Source: an uncultured Acetatifactor sp.
Lineage (GTDB): Bacteria > Bacillota > Clostridia > Lachnospirales > Lachnospiraceae
NCBI GenBank assembly: GCA_910585015.1
Contig: CAJUCT010000001.1
Location: 98,111 to 162,110 of the forward strand
Direction of reading: 5' to 3'
Length of the DNA stretch: 64,000 nucleotides
In this document: piece after piece, positions 23,809 to 33,635 of the stretch
Layout: each line of letters begins with the position of its first letter
How positions within the stretch are numbered: the first letter of the stretch is position 1
The notes under the pieces: generated by a model
The model's database searches: none
Seen by the model: only the letters and a program-made list of their open reading frames with translations
What the model was told of the DNA's origin: nothing
Made by a program: the position numbers and the translations under genes

Positions 23809-24951
23809 ATGGCGGATTTTTCAGGCAAAGTCTACCGCAATATGTTTGCGGAGATTGGTATCTCCCAGGAGGAGATTGACGGAAAGCTCAAGGAGATCAT
23901 ACAGACCTTCTTTTACGGCAGCGAGGAGGAGAGAATCTATCATCCCGTGGGGGAGGATATGGGGTACCTGATGGACACCGGAAATTACGATGCCCGCACC
24001 GAGGGCATGTCCTACGGTATGATGATGTGTGTGCAATTGGACATGAAGGAGGAGTTTGACCGAATCTGGAAGTGGTCCAAGACCTATATGTTTATGACGG
24101 AGGGCTGGAGTGAGGGGTATTTTGCCTGGTCCTGCAAAACGGACGGCACTAAAAACGCCAACGGCGCCGCGCCGGACGGGGAGGAGTTCTATGCCATGGC
24201 TCTGTTTTTTGCTTCCCACAGATGGGGAGACGGGGAGGGTATTTTCAACTATTCCGGCCAGGCCAGGGAGATTCTGCGGGCCTGCCTGCACAAGGGGGAG
24301 AACGGTCGTCAGGGTCACCCCATGTGGAACAAGGAAAATCACCAGATTCTTTTTGTGCCGGGCTGCGATTACACGGATCCCTCCTATCATCTGCCCCATT
24401 TTTATGAACTTTTTGCCCTATGGGCGGACGAGGAGGACCGGGCCTTCTGGAAAGAAGCCGCCAGAGCCAGCAGGAAATATCTGGCAAAAGCCTGTCATCC
24501 CGTGACGGGGCTGAATGCGGAGTATGCGGAGTTTGACGGCAGTCCCATGAGCCGCCCCATCCCCTGGACCAAGGATCGGCATGACTGGTTTTACAGTGAC
24601 GCCTATCGGACGGTGGCGAACATCGGTCTGGATTATGAATGGTTTGGCATAGATTTGGGTCAGAGAGAGGCGGCGGACCGCATCCAGAAGTTTTTGATTG
24701 AGGACTGCAGAAAGGGAAGTTACCACATCTATGAGGTGGACGGCAGACTTGCCGGAGATGCCGCGCTGCATCCCATCGGTATCACGGCCACCACGGCCCA
24801 GGGTTCCCTGGCGGCCCAGGGCGAACTGGTCCGGGAGTGGGTGGAATGTTTCTGGAACATGCCTCTGCGCACCGGCGAGAGAAGATATTATGACAACTGT
24901 CTGTACATATTCGCGTTCCTGGCGCTCAGTGGCAAGTATCGGATATGGTAG
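23809..24951 (+). CDS. GH8 reducing-end xylose-releasing exo-oligoxylanase (Rex type)
   Basis: A 380-residue intracellular family 8 glycoside hydrolase. Length and motifs fit the Rex enzymes of Bacillus and Bifidobacterium, which release xylose from the reducing end of xylo-oligosaccharides (EC 3.2.1.156). The general acid is Glu65 in TEGMSYGM and the base is Asp264 in FYSDAYR, at positions almost equal to those of the Bacillus halodurans enzyme. ATG 23809 is chosen over 23794 because GGAGGG at 23796-23801 lies between them. No signal peptide is seen, so it handles imported oligosaccharides. It heads a transcript continuing to the esterase and GH115 genes. Confidence 0.9.
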   Translation: MADFSGKVYRNMFAEIGISQEEIDGKLKEIIQTFFYGSEEERIYHPVGEDMGYLMDTGNYDARTEGMSYGMMMCVQLDMKEEFDRIWKWSKTYMFMTEGWSEGYFAWSCKTDGTKNANGAAPDGEEFYAMALFFASHRWGDGEGIFNYSGQAREILRACLHKGENGRQGHPMWNKENHQILFVPGCDYTDPSYHLPHFYELFALWADEEDRAFWKEAARASRKYLAKACHPVTGLNAEYAEFDGSPMSRPIPWTKDRHDWFYSDAYRTVANIGLDYEWFGIDLGQREAADRIQKFLIEDCRKGSYHIYEVDGRLAGDAALHPIGITATTAQGSLAAQGELVREWVECFWNMPLRTGERRYYDNCLYIFAFLALSGKYRIW

Positions 24952-24960
24952 GGATTATGT

Positions 24961-25212
24961 GTGCTGGCAGGGAATATGCGGAACTTAAGAGCTTTAATCA
25001 GCATATTCCCGGACAGTACACTGATCGACATAGGGACGCCTAAGCGGCCATATGTCGATCACCCGGCTGGTGTGCTGGCAGGGAATATGCGGAACTTAAG
25101 AGTTTTAATCAGCATATTCCCGGACAGTACACTGATCGACATAGGGATGCCTAAGCGGCCATATGTCGATCACCCGGCTGGTGTGCTGGCAGGGAATATG
25201 CGGAACTTATAT
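24961..25212 (+). repeat. Tandem 111-bp repeats forming two 90-nt hairpins
   Basis: Two full 111-bp units (24961-25071, 25072-25182) and a partial third differ by very few bases. Each hairpin spans 90 nt (25001-25090 and 25112-25201). The outer stem is GCATATTCCC with GGGAATATGC, then an internal loop GGA/GCA, a second stem CAGTACAC with GTGTGCTG, and a distal stem TGATCGACATA with TATGTCGATCA closed by a loop containing GCCTAAGCG. The array ends in ATATGCGGAACTTA right before the ribosome binding site of the esterase gene. An open reading frame through the array is a by-product of the unit length being divisible by three. Confidence 0.9.
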
Positions 25213-25227
25213 TAGGAGGACAGGAGT

Positions 25228-27027
25228 ATGGAAGGACCTAAAGCGCCAAAGGATCCGACGAAAAAGAGAAAGAGTTTTTATATTATGCGGGGCAAGAGCG
25301 TGGCAGGCTCACCCCAGGCGGACGGCAGGGGAGTGCAGTTTCTTTATATGAATGACGGCAGGATGATAAGCAGCGCCAGACTGGTGGGCGGCATCACGGA
25401 CGAGGAGATGCTGAAACTCTTGGAGACCGCGGCGGGCTTTCGGCAGCTGGTACACAGCGTCGGCGTCACGGTGGAGGCCCAGGACCGGGAACTGGTGACG
25501 GATTTCTGCCTTCAGATGTACGGACACAGGGACGTATACGGATCGGGAACCACGCTGCGGATGCCCGTGCAGGCCAACGGCATGGAACATATTTTGGAGT
25601 TGGAGGACTGTGACTGGTCGGAGGATGACAATGTTCCGGGCCAGATACGGTTTGAATTTCCCCAGGCGGGGACCCTGGCCACGGTGGCGGTGCGCCTTTA
25701 TCTCCAGGACGGTTTTGACGCGCCGGAGGCGGAGGAGGAGGATCCGGTGGATTTCACCTCCCCTTATTATCGGCAGATGTTGAAAAAATCCCTGGTACAG
25801 ACCGGCAACAATGCCCGGCTGAAGAGAGCCATGGAAAAGGCCCGCGGGGGAGAGGATGTGACCATTGCCTTTATCGGCGGATCCATCACCCAGGGAGCCG
25901 GGGCCATTCCCATCAACACTGAGTGCTATGCTTACAAGACCTTCAAGGGCTTCTGTGAGCTTGCGGGCAGGGGCACGGAGGAAAATGTACATTATGTGAA
26001 AGCCGGAGTGGGGGGGACGCCCTCGGAACTGGGCATGATCCGCTATGAGAGGGATGTGTTGCGGGAAGGCAGCGTGGCCCCGGATGTGGTGGTGGTGGAG
26101 TTTGCTGTCAACGATGAGGGGGACGAGACCAAGGGAGAGTGCTATGATTCCCTGGTGCGGAAGATCTTAAGTGCGGAAAACCATCCGGCGGTGATTCTCC
26201 TGTTCGCCGTCTTTGCCAATGATTTTAACCTGCAGGAGCGCCTGTCCCCCGTGGGCAGGGCTTATAACCTGCCCATGGTCAGCGCCCGCGACACCGTGCT
26301 GGAACAGTTTTATCAAAAGCCCGGCAGCGGCAGAGTGGTCAGCAAGAACCAGTTTTTCTATGATTCCTATCACCCCACCAATGTGGGGCACACCGTCATG
26401 GCGGATGGCATTCTACATCTGCTGCGGACGGTGGACGGCCAGGAAGCGGATGCGGACACGCTGAAGCTGGAGGAAATCGCCCCTCCCATCGGCGGCGCCT
26501 TTGAGAAAGTACAGCTGCTGGACCGCAGGCACTTTGCGGGGCGGATGGCGCTCGACGGGGATGGCGCTGTCCTGCAGGGCGGATCGGCAGCGGAGAGCGG
26601 CGCTGGTTCCGGGCAGGAGACAGAGCCGCCGGTGATGATTGACTGCGGAAGCTTTGCGCATGTGGACATGGAGCTGCAGGCCGTGGAGATGGATCTGGAC
26701 CTGACGGGAACCCCGGAGTTCGCGGACAACTGGATGTACCGTGGGACGGAGAAAGCAGAGGGCTGCAGGCCCTTTGTTATGGATATCACCTGTACAAGTC
26801 TGCTGTTGGTATACAAGGACAGCGCCTCCAACCAGACAGGATGTGCCGAGGTCTGGGTAGACGGGGAAAAAGCGCTGTACGCAGACCCCCATGTAAACGG
26901 CTGGACCCACTGCAATGCCCAAATCTGCTTCAGAGACAGAGAGAGAAAGAGTTATCATGTGGAAGTGAAGATGGCGCCGGGCATGGAGGACAAGGATTTC
27001 ACGATACTGGGCTTTGGGGTTGTATAA
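25228..27027 (+). CDS. SGNH/GDSL-type esterase, probable acetylxylan esterase
   Basis: A 599-residue protein. Residues 1-190 form a beta-rich domain. The SGNH hydrolase domain (about 200-400) has block I GGSITQG (Ser219), GVGGTPS, block III EFAVND and block V DSYHPTNVGH (Asp379, His382). About 180 more residues form a C-terminal beta domain. The beta-sandwich plus SGNH layout recalls carbohydrate esterase families 2 and 3. TAGGAGGA at 25212-25219 sets the start. No signal peptide is seen. In this operon, between the xylan enzymes GH8 and GH115, removal of acetyl groups from xylo-oligosaccharides is the likeliest job, but the acyl group is inferred. Confidence 0.85.
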   Translation: MEGPKAPKDPTKKRKSFYIMRGKSVAGSPQADGRGVQFLYMNDGRMISSARLVGGITDEEMLKLLETAAGFRQLVHSVGVTVEAQDRELVTDFCLQMYGHRDVYGSGTTLRMPVQANGMEHILELEDCDWSEDDNVPGQIRFEFPQAGTLATVAVRLYLQDGFDAPEAEEEDPVDFTSPYYRQMLKKSLVQTGNNARLKRAMEKARGGEDVTIAFIGGSITQGAGAIPINTECYAYKTFKGFCELAGRGTEENVHYVKAGVGGTPSELGMIRYERDVLREGSVAPDVVVVEFAVNDEGDETKGECYDSLVRKILSAENHPAVILLFAVFANDFNLQERLSPVGRAYNLPMVSARDTVLEQFYQKPGSGRVVSKNQFFYDSYHPTNVGHTVMADGILHLLRTVDGQEADADTLKLEEIAPPIGGAFEKVQLLDRRHFAGRMALDGDGAVLQGGSAAESGAGSGQETEPPVMIDCGSFAHVDMELQAVEMDLDLTGTPEFADNWMYRGTEKAEGCRPFVMDITCTSLLLVYKDSASNQTGCAEVWVDGEKALYADPHVNGWTHCNAQICFRDRERKSYHVEVKMAPGMEDKDFTILGFGVV

Positions 27028-27042
27028 ATAAGGGATATACAT

Positions 27043-27248
27043 AAAACAGCATAACCCCGGACAGTGTACTGCTCCATGTTCGGATGCCTAAAGCGTCCGA
27101 ATATGGAGCACCGGGTGGTATACTGGGAGGGGATATGCGGAACTTAAAACAGCATAACCCCGGACAGTGTACTGCTCCATGTTCGGATGCCTAAAGCGTC
27201 CGAATATGGAGCACCGGGTGGTATACTGGGAGGGGATATGCGGAACTT
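27043..27248 (+). repeat. Tandem 103-bp repeats forming two 90-nt hairpins
   Basis: Two almost identical units (27043-27145, 27146-27248) form hairpins at 27049-27138 and 27152-27241. The outer stem is GCATAACCCC with GGGGATATGC, the internal loop GGA/GGA, the second stem CAGTGTAC with GTATACTG, and the distal stem TGCTCCATGTTCGGA with TCCGAATATGGAGCA; the loop holds TGCCTAAAGCG. The distal arms differ wholly from those at 25 kb yet still pair, and the hairpin length is again 90 nt. The array ends in ATATGCGGAACTTAA just before the GH115 ribosome binding site. Confidence 0.9.
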
Positions 27249-27266
27249 AAATGGAGGACATAGAAA

Positions 27267-30203
27267 ATGAGACTGGCGTATGACGGGCAGGCGGTTCCCC
27301 TGTTGGTGGAAAGCGATGCTTTTGAAGGGGTAAAAAGAATTGCGGGCAAGCTGGCGGAGGATATCTGTAAGGTCACGGGCTGTAAGCCTCAGATACTGCC
27401 GGAAGGGCAGCTTTCAGCGGAGCAGGCAGGGGCGGTGCTGTGTGCCACGATGGGAAAAAGTCCTTTGCTGGAGGCGCTGGAGCAGGCGGGACTGCTGGAT
27501 TTATCCCAGGTGAGGGGTAAGCAGGAGGTCTACCTGATTCAGAAGCTGGCGGCCCCGCAGCTGCGCAGGCTGGAAGAACTGTCCTCTCTGCCCGGTGTGA
27601 AAGGACTGCCGCGGCAGGAACTGCTGCTGATTTGCGGCAGCGACAAAAGAGGCACTATCTACGGCATGTTCGCCCTGTCGGAATACATCGGCGTGTCCCC
27701 CCTGTGCTTCTGGGGAGACGCGGAGCCTGCCGCCAATCCGGATCAGGAGATCGGCGACGATATTCAGGTCCTGTCCAAGGAGCCCAGCGTCCGCTACCGA
27801 GGCTTCTTTATCAATGATGAGTGGCCCTGCTTTGGCAACTGGACCAGTGACCACTTCGGCGGCTTCAACGCGGATGCCTATGAGCATGTGTTTGAACTTT
27901 TACTGCGGCTTAAGGGCAATTATCTATGGCCCGCCATGTGGAGCGCCTCTTTTCCCATAGACGGCCCCGGCAGCGCCAATGAGGAACTGGCGGACATCTA
28001 CGGCGTGGTCATGGGTTACTCCCACCATGAGCCCTGCCTGCGCGCCAGCGAGGAGTGGGACAAAGTCAGAGGGCCGGAGACGCCCTACGGCAACGAGTGG
28101 AATTTCTACACCAATGAACAGGGACTTCTGCGCTACTGGGAGGAGGCCCTGAAGCGCAGCGGCAAATACGAGAACCTGATCACCATCGGTATGCGTGGGG
28201 AGCGGGATACTTCCATGCTGGGAGAACAGTCCACCGTGGAGGAGAACGTGAATCTGCTGAAGGATATCATCCGCAAGCAGAGGGCGCTGATCGGGGAGAA
28301 TGTGAAGCGGGAGGAAGTGCCCCAGCTGCTGGCGCTGTACAAAGAGGTGGAGGCATATTTTTACGGGGACGAGCATGTGCGGGGGCTGAAGGACTGGGAG
28401 GAACTGGACGGCGTGATCTGCATGCTCTGTGAGGACAATTTCGGACAGATGCGCACTTTGCCAACACCGGAGGTCCGCCATCGCAAGGGCGGCTGGGGTA
28501 TGTATTACCACTTTGATTACCACGGAGGGCCCATCTCCTACGAGTGGGTGGACTCCACACCCATGGCCAAGACCTGGGAGCAGATGTGCATGGCCTACGA
28601 GTACGGCATCCGGGACGCATGGATCGTCAATGTGGGAGACTTGAAATTCCACGAGGTGCCCCTGAGTTACTTCCTGGCTCTGGCTTATGATTACGACAAA
28701 TGGGGTTATAGCAATAAGGACAGTTACCGGGAGTACACCAGGCAGTGGACGGAGAAAAACTTTCCCCAGGCTTCGGCCCGGCTGCGGGAGCAGATTGGCC
28801 GGGTGCTGACGGAATATATTGACATCAATGCCCTGCGAAGGCCCGAGGCGCTGAATGAGTCCATCTATCATCCCTGCCATTACGGGGAGGCGGACAGGAT
28901 GTTAAAACGGGCGGAGGCATTGGAAGAGTTGTCCAGCCAGGTCATGGAGAGGCTCTGTGACCGGGAGAAGGACGCCTATTACAGCATGATCCATTTCTCC
29001 GCCATGGCCAGTATGAATCTGTTGAAGATGCATCTCTACGCAGGTAAAAACAATCACTATGCCCGTCAGGGAAGAACTGTGGCCAACAGATACGGTGAGT
29101 GGTCCCGGGACTGCGCGCAGGAGGATATCCGGCTGGCCCGGGAGATGGCGGCCTTCAAAGGCGGCAAGTGGAAAGGCATGGAGATGGCCCAGCATGTGGG
29201 CTTTACCAAGTGGAACGAGGACGGTTACCGTTACCCCCTCATCAGCCAGGTGCATCCGGTACACAAGCCCAGGATGAGTGTTTCCAGGGCGGATCAGGAG
29301 CAGATCGGCGTAAAAAACTACGGTGCGCCCCAGGTGATCCGGGTGCCGGATTTCTGCTATGCGGGGGCGGAACCGGTGCAGATCGAGATAGCCAATGACG
29401 GCGTGGGCAGTTTTGACTATCGGATCAGGGTGGAACAGCCGGAGACCGGATTGCCCGGGTGGCTGAAAATTTCCTTCCCGGAGGGAGACGGGAGAGACAT
29501 GGAGGGAAACTGCCGGGAGTTGTCCGTGGTGACGCTGTGTTGTGACGAGTCCTGCCTTCCGGGGGAGACGGAGACCGTGCGGCTGCTGGTGCAGGGAGAC
29601 GACACCACGGTGGCGGTGGAGGTGACAGGGCGGCGTCAAAGCATAGACGGTATTCCTCAGTGTACTTATCTGGAGCGCCAGGGCATGATCGTCATGGATG
29701 CTGCGGGTTACATCCACAAGCATGACACGGAGAAAGGCTCCTATCAGGTGATTGAGGGGTATGGCAAATATGGCAGCGGCGTGAAAGTATTCCCCAGCAC
29801 GGCGGTATTTGCCCAGGGGGAGGAGAAGCCCTCCCTGACATGGCAGTTCCTGATTCCGGAGACAGGAGAATATCAGGTGGATCTGCTGGTGGCTCCCACC
29901 AATTCCGTGGTGAGCAGGCAGGGCATGTATGTGTTGGTGAAAAGCAGCTGTATGGAGCAGTGCCGGGTGGAGGTAACAGCACCGGACTTCCGGGCGGGGG
30001 AGAGCAGTGATGCCCGCTGGGCCCAGGGAGTGCTAAATCAGATTCGTGTGTGCAGCGTAAGACTGCCCTTTGAGGAGGGGCTGCAGCAGTTGACCGTGGA
30101 AGCGCTGGAAGCCGGGGTGGTGCTGGAGCAGATTCGGATACATAAGCCCCAGGCGGGACCCCGGGAATCTTATCTGGGACCCCGGGAATCTTACCGGGTG
30201 TAG
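27267..30203 (+). CDS. GH115 xylan alpha-glucuronidase
   Basis: A 978-residue inverting alpha-glucuronidase that removes glucuronic acid or its 4-O-methyl form from internal or terminal xylose of glucuronoxylan. The N-terminal domain and TIM barrel carry hallmarks such as YRGFFINDEWPCFGNW, LRLKGNYLWPAMWSASF, GVVMGYSHHEPCLRA and ITIGMRGERDTSM. A long helical region and a C-terminal beta domain (about 790-970) follow, as in the known Bacteroides and Streptomyces enzymes. GGAGGA precedes the ATG. No signal peptide is visible, so it is predicted to be cytoplasmic. The C-terminus ends in a short duplication of GPRESY encoded by a repeated 18-bp stretch at 30157-30194. Confidence 0.95.
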   Translation: MRLAYDGQAVPLLVESDAFEGVKRIAGKLAEDICKVTGCKPQILPEGQLSAEQAGAVLCATMGKSPLLEALEQAGLLDLSQVRGKQEVYLIQKLAAPQLRRLEELSSLPGVKGLPRQELLLICGSDKRGTIYGMFALSEYIGVSPLCFWGDAEPAANPDQEIGDDIQVLSKEPSVRYRGFFINDEWPCFGNWTSDHFGGFNADAYEHVFELLLRLKGNYLWPAMWSASFPIDGPGSANEELADIYGVVMGYSHHEPCLRASEEWDKVRGPETPYGNEWNFYTNEQGLLRYWEEALKRSGKYENLITIGMRGERDTSMLGEQSTVEENVNLLKDIIRKQRALIGENVKREEVPQLLALYKEVEAYFYGDEHVRGLKDWEELDGVICMLCEDNFGQMRTLPTPEVRHRKGGWGMYYHFDYHGGPISYEWVDSTPMAKTWEQMCMAYEYGIRDAWIVNVGDLKFHEVPLSYFLALAYDYDKWGYSNKDSYREYTRQWTEKNFPQASARLREQIGRVLTEYIDINALRRPEALNESIYHPCHYGEADRMLKRAEALEELSSQVMERLCDREKDAYYSMIHFSAMASMNLLKMHLYAGKNNHYARQGRTVANRYGEWSRDCAQEDIRLAREMAAFKGGKWKGMEMAQHVGFTKWNEDGYRYPLISQVHPVHKPRMSVSRADQEQIGVKNYGAPQVIRVPDFCYAGAEPVQIEIANDGVGSFDYRIRVEQPETGLPGWLKISFPEGDGRDMEGNCRELSVVTLCCDESCLPGETETVRLLVQGDDTTVAVEVTGRRQSIDGIPQCTYLERQGMIVMDAAGYIHKHDTEKGSYQVIEGYGKYGSGVKVFPSTAVFAQGEEKPSLTWQFLIPETGEYQVDLLVAPTNSVVSRQGMYVLVKSSCMEQCRVEVTAPDFRAGESSDARWAQGVLNQIRVCSVRLPFEEGLQQLTVEALEAGVVLEQIRIHKPQAGPRESYLGPRESYRV

Positions 30204-30234
30204 CGCAGAACTATTAATGAGGATGACCGCTATC

Positions 30235-31356
30235 ATGGAAACAGGAAAATGGTACAGGAAAAATAGAGTAGGGCGGCTGGCGCTGGTATGGCCGTTGGGG
30301 ATTGCGTTGGCTATGACCGGCTGCGGACAGCCCCGGGACGACGACCGGGATATCATTGTGGTGGAGCAGGAAGCGGAACCTGTGGTCTATGATATGGCGG
30401 CGGTCACACTGGGGGATGTGCAGAAAACCCAGCGGATCAAGTGTACCTATCAGCAATTGAACGATGAGAGTCTGAGCTTTGGAGTCAGCGGGATCTCCGT
30501 GAAGAAGGTCTATGTGCAGGAAGGCGACGTGGTGGAGAAGGGCCAGGTGCTGGCCCAGCTTTCCAGCGCCAGTCGGCAGGAAGATATGGCCCGGCTGGAA
30601 TATCAGATTGCCAGAAACCAGATACAGATGGACTATAGCCAGATCAATGAGGATTATGAGATATCATCCCTGTGGTTGAATTATATGTACCAGAGCGGCC
30701 AGTCCCGGGAGGATCGGGAACGCCTGGAGGAGGCCGTGGCGCAGGTACAGCAGAATTATTCCTATGCCAGGGAGGATTATCAGGACGCCATGAATCTGGA
30801 TCTGCTGCAGCTGGAGCAGATTCGGCAGGAGGAGACGGCCAGCCGCCTGGTGGCGGGCATGGCGGGCACGGTGTCCCACATCAAGGAGAATCTGGAGGGA
30901 TCCACCTCCGTGCGGGGCGAGGGGGTCATTACCATCATCGACGGCTCGGAGTGCCTGTTTATGACCGAGGCGGCGGAGTATGCGTCCTGTTTTCGGGAGG
31001 GGGAGGAAGTCTATATGGAGATCACTTCCGGATCCGGCGCGGGAAAGTATACCCTGCTCCCTCATGAGATGGAACAGTGGGGGGAGCAGCAGCTGTTCTC
31101 CCTGGCTGACGGCGGGGAGAATGCCATCATTGAAGTGGGGACCGTGGGCTCCATTGTGGCGGTGGTGGACCGTCGAAGCCAGGTGCTGTGCGTACCCGCC
31201 GCAGCGGTACACAGCGCGGAGGGCAGAGATTATGTCTATGTGCTGGGGGACGATCAGATGCGTGAGGTAAAATGGATCGAAACAGGTCTGTACGGAGACA
31301 GTATGGTGGAAGTGCTGTCCGGACTTTCAGAGGGAGAGAGGGTCATACTGCGATGA
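30235..31356 (+). CDS. Membrane fusion (HlyD/MacA-like) lipoprotein
   Basis: A 373-residue adaptor lipoprotein with lipobox MTGC (Cys30). A lipoyl/barrel-sandwich half motif (VSGISVKKVYVQEGDVVEKGQVLAQL) leads to a coiled coil (about 115-200), the second lipoyl half (AGMAGTVSHIKENLEGS) and beta-barrel parts. ATG at 30217 and 30223 are possible alternative starts. Its stop overlaps the next start (ATGA). In MacAB/YknXYZ-type systems such adaptors work with an FtsX-like permease; here two adaptors precede one permease. The exported substrate is unknown. Confidence 0.85.
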   Translation: METGKWYRKNRVGRLALVWPLGIALAMTGCGQPRDDDRDIIVVEQEAEPVVYDMAAVTLGDVQKTQRIKCTYQQLNDESLSFGVSGISVKKVYVQEGDVVEKGQVLAQLSSASRQEDMARLEYQIARNQIQMDYSQINEDYEISSLWLNYMYQSGQSREDRERLEEAVAQVQQNYSYAREDYQDAMNLDLLQLEQIRQEETASRLVAGMAGTVSHIKENLEGSTSVRGEGVITIIDGSECLFMTEAAEYASCFREGEEVYMEITSGSGAGKYTLLPHEMEQWGEQQLFSLADGGENAIIEVGTVGSIVAVVDRRSQVLCVPAAAVHSAEGRDYVYVLGDDQMREVKWIETGLYGDSMVEVLSGLSEGERVILR

Positions 31357-33635
31357 GGGGACGAAGGCTTTTGGGGCTGGCTATGACAGCCTTTCTGATG
31401 ACAGCCATGACCGGATGCGGGGAAGCGCCTCAGCAGGCAGCTGTAACAGAGGAAGTAAAGCTGCTGGAACCCGTGGGACTTTCCGGCAGCGGCGAGGCGG
31501 CGGCATACCGCAATCTGTATGACGCGCAGGTGTATTCCGCCACCGTTGTGCCCTATGTGGAGGAGTATGGCTTTGAGGAGGACGTGGTACTGGACAGGAT
31601 CTGCGCGTTTCCCGGGGAGGCGGTGAGCCGGGGGGAGGCGCTGGCATATTCCAGCACGGAAAACCTGGACAAACAGATAGAGGAGCTACAGAAACAGATA
31701 GAGGATATGGAGGCGGAATTTGTCGAGTATGAGCTCCAGGTCAGGGAAGATCTGGCAAAACCCCAGGATGAGGTGAAGAGGCTGGAGGATATAGTGGAAA
31801 ACCTGGAGAGACGAAAGCCGGCGGAGTATCTGGCGGCGCCTGACAAACCGGAAGAGGATCCGTCTCAGAGCGTCAGCGGATCGGACGCAGGGGGACAGAT
31901 GCCGGATGAATCCGGAGATACCGGGGAGGGGGAAAAACCGGGTAGTTCCGGCAATGCTTCGGACGGGTTGGAACCCGGCGACAGGGAGCCGACGCCCAAC
32001 CCGGCCTACCGGGAGTGGGAACAGGAGTATAACTACTGGAACGGCCGGTACAGGATCACGGACCACGGCATCAACACGGCGCTGCTGCAGCTGGAGCAGA
32101 AAACGGCGCTGTATGAACTGGATCATGCCTACGCCTTACAGCAGATGGCCTTTCTGCAGGAAAAGAAGAATGATGTCACCATTCACACTCATATAGAGGG
32201 GAATGTGGTGGCCATGCCGGGATATGGCTATGGGGACCGTGTCCAGGGAGAAACGCCCATCGTGGCCGTGGGAGATCTGGGGCAAAAGATCCTGAAATGC
32301 GACTATATCAACAGGAAAACCGTGGCCGCTGCCGAGGATATCTATGCGGTTATCGACGGTCTGCGGTATGAGGTGGAATATGTGCCCATGGAGAGTGAGG
32401 AGTACACCCGGCTGACCACCCAGGGGGAGGAGGTGTATTCCACCCTGTACCTGGAGGGGGATGCGGAGGCTGTCAACATCGGCGACTATGTGGCGGTGGT
32501 GGTGGTGAACCGGCGGCAGGAGCATGCGCTTTCCGTTCCGGCGGACGCCGTTCACAAAGATGACACGGGCAGTTATGTGTATGTGTTGGACGGAGAGGAA
32601 AATGTGTACACCTCTGTCCGCACGGGCATGAGTGACGGTGTGTACACAGAGATCCTGTCCGGCATCGGGGAGGGAGATGTGGTGCGTCTGGACCAGGGCC
32701 GCCAGTACAGCGATCAGCGCTTGACAGTGGAGAGGGGGAATTTTTACAGTGATTTCTCCGCAAGCGGCATTATGATCTATCCCTCCAGTGTGGCGGCGCA
32801 GAATCCCATCTCCCACGGAACAGTGTACTTCCAGGAATTTAGGACGGCCATGTACCAGCATGTGGAAAAGGGCGATGTGATCGCCACCGTGCGGGTGGCG
32901 GCGGATGAGATCGGTATGCAGCGTCTGACCTTACAGTTACAGAGGCAGCTTGAGAGGGTGCAGGACCTTACCGCTCAGGGGGAAGAAAAGAATAAAAAAG
33001 CCATCGAGGATCGCATGAAGGCCATAGCAAAACTTCAGGAGCAGATAGAAGAGTTGTCTCAGGATTACCAGACCACTGTCATCCGGGCCGACCGGAGCGG
33101 CATCGTCATATGGATGCAGGATCTGGAGAAAGAGGATATCCTGCAAAAAGATCAGTATCTGCTGGAGATTGCGGACGAAAATACCTGCTATGTGGCCCTG
33201 AAAGATGAAGGGAATGTACTTTCCTACGGCAACCAGGTCACGGTGACTTACCGTAATCGTGAGGAGGAGGAGCGCACAGCCCAGGGCGTGGTGGCCAATG
33301 TGAACAGTCTGGCTGTCAGCAGAGCCCTGCAGTCGGAGTACACCTACATTCTGCTTCCGTCGGAACTGATCGGCGATATGTCCGTGGGCACGGAGGGCTG
33401 GGGCGGCTGGTGGAACAGGGCCAGGTTCGGCGTGGAGGCCCGGCTGCGGGAGATGGAACATGTGCTGGTGGTGCCCAGACGCGCCGTGCGGGAGATAAAC
33501 GGGCAGACTTATGTGAATGTGGTGGAGGCGGACGGAAGTATTGTGCGCCGCAGTTTTATCGCCGGAGGCTATGACAAGAGCAATTACTGGGTGGTCGAGG
33601 GACTGACGGAAGGAATGGTGCTATGCTTGGAGTAA
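31353..33635 (+). CDS. Large membrane fusion lipoprotein with two adaptor units
   Basis: A 760-residue lipoprotein with lipobox MTGC (Cys22). It seems to contain two HlyD-like units in tandem. The first has a coiled coil (about 95-150), a low-complexity acidic linker (about 165-215, rich in Ser, Gly, Pro, Asp and Glu) and a lipoyl half. The second begins near residue 470 and has its own coiled coil (LQLQRQLERVQDLTAQGEEKN) and C-terminal barrel (VVPRRAVREINGQTYVNVVE). The ATG overlaps the upstream stop by four bases and the next gene overlaps its end by 13 bases, so translation is coupled. About twice the usual adaptor length, it is an unusual partner for the permease downstream. Confidence 0.8.
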   Translation: MRGRRLLGLAMTAFLMTAMTGCGEAPQQAAVTEEVKLLEPVGLSGSGEAAAYRNLYDAQVYSATVVPYVEEYGFEEDVVLDRICAFPGEAVSRGEALAYSSTENLDKQIEELQKQIEDMEAEFVEYELQVREDLAKPQDEVKRLEDIVENLERRKPAEYLAAPDKPEEDPSQSVSGSDAGGQMPDESGDTGEGEKPGSSGNASDGLEPGDREPTPNPAYREWEQEYNYWNGRYRITDHGINTALLQLEQKTALYELDHAYALQQMAFLQEKKNDVTIHTHIEGNVVAMPGYGYGDRVQGETPIVAVGDLGQKILKCDYINRKTVAAAEDIYAVIDGLRYEVEYVPMESEEYTRLTTQGEEVYSTLYLEGDAEAVNIGDYVAVVVVNRRQEHALSVPADAVHKDDTGSYVYVLDGEENVYTSVRTGMSDGVYTEILSGIGEGDVVRLDQGRQYSDQRLTVERGNFYSDFSASGIMIYPSSVAAQNPISHGTVYFQEFRTAMYQHVEKGDVIATVRVAADEIGMQRLTLQLQRQLERVQDLTAQGEEKNKKAIEDRMKAIAKLQEQIEELSQDYQTTVIRADRSGIVIWMQDLEKEDILQKDQYLLEIADENTCYVALKDEGNVLSYGNQVTVTYRNREEEERTAQGVVANVNSLAVSRALQSEYTYILLPSELIGDMSVGTEGWGGWWNRARFGVEARLREMEHVLVVPRRAVREINGQTYVNVVEADGSIVRRSFIAGGYDKSNYWVVEGLTEGMVLCLE

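Noticed and set aside
23456..23809. 117-residue minus-strand open frame
   Set aside because: It covers a repeat copy and a terminator and has no recognisable features or ribosome binding site.
24961..25215. 84-residue open frame through the 25-kb repeat array
   Set aside because: The unit length of 111 is divisible by three, so the frame stays open by chance; the sequence is explained by hairpin pairing.
24961..27248. CRISPR array
   Set aside because: The repeats are over 100 bp, number two to three per site, and have no spacers or nearby cas genes.
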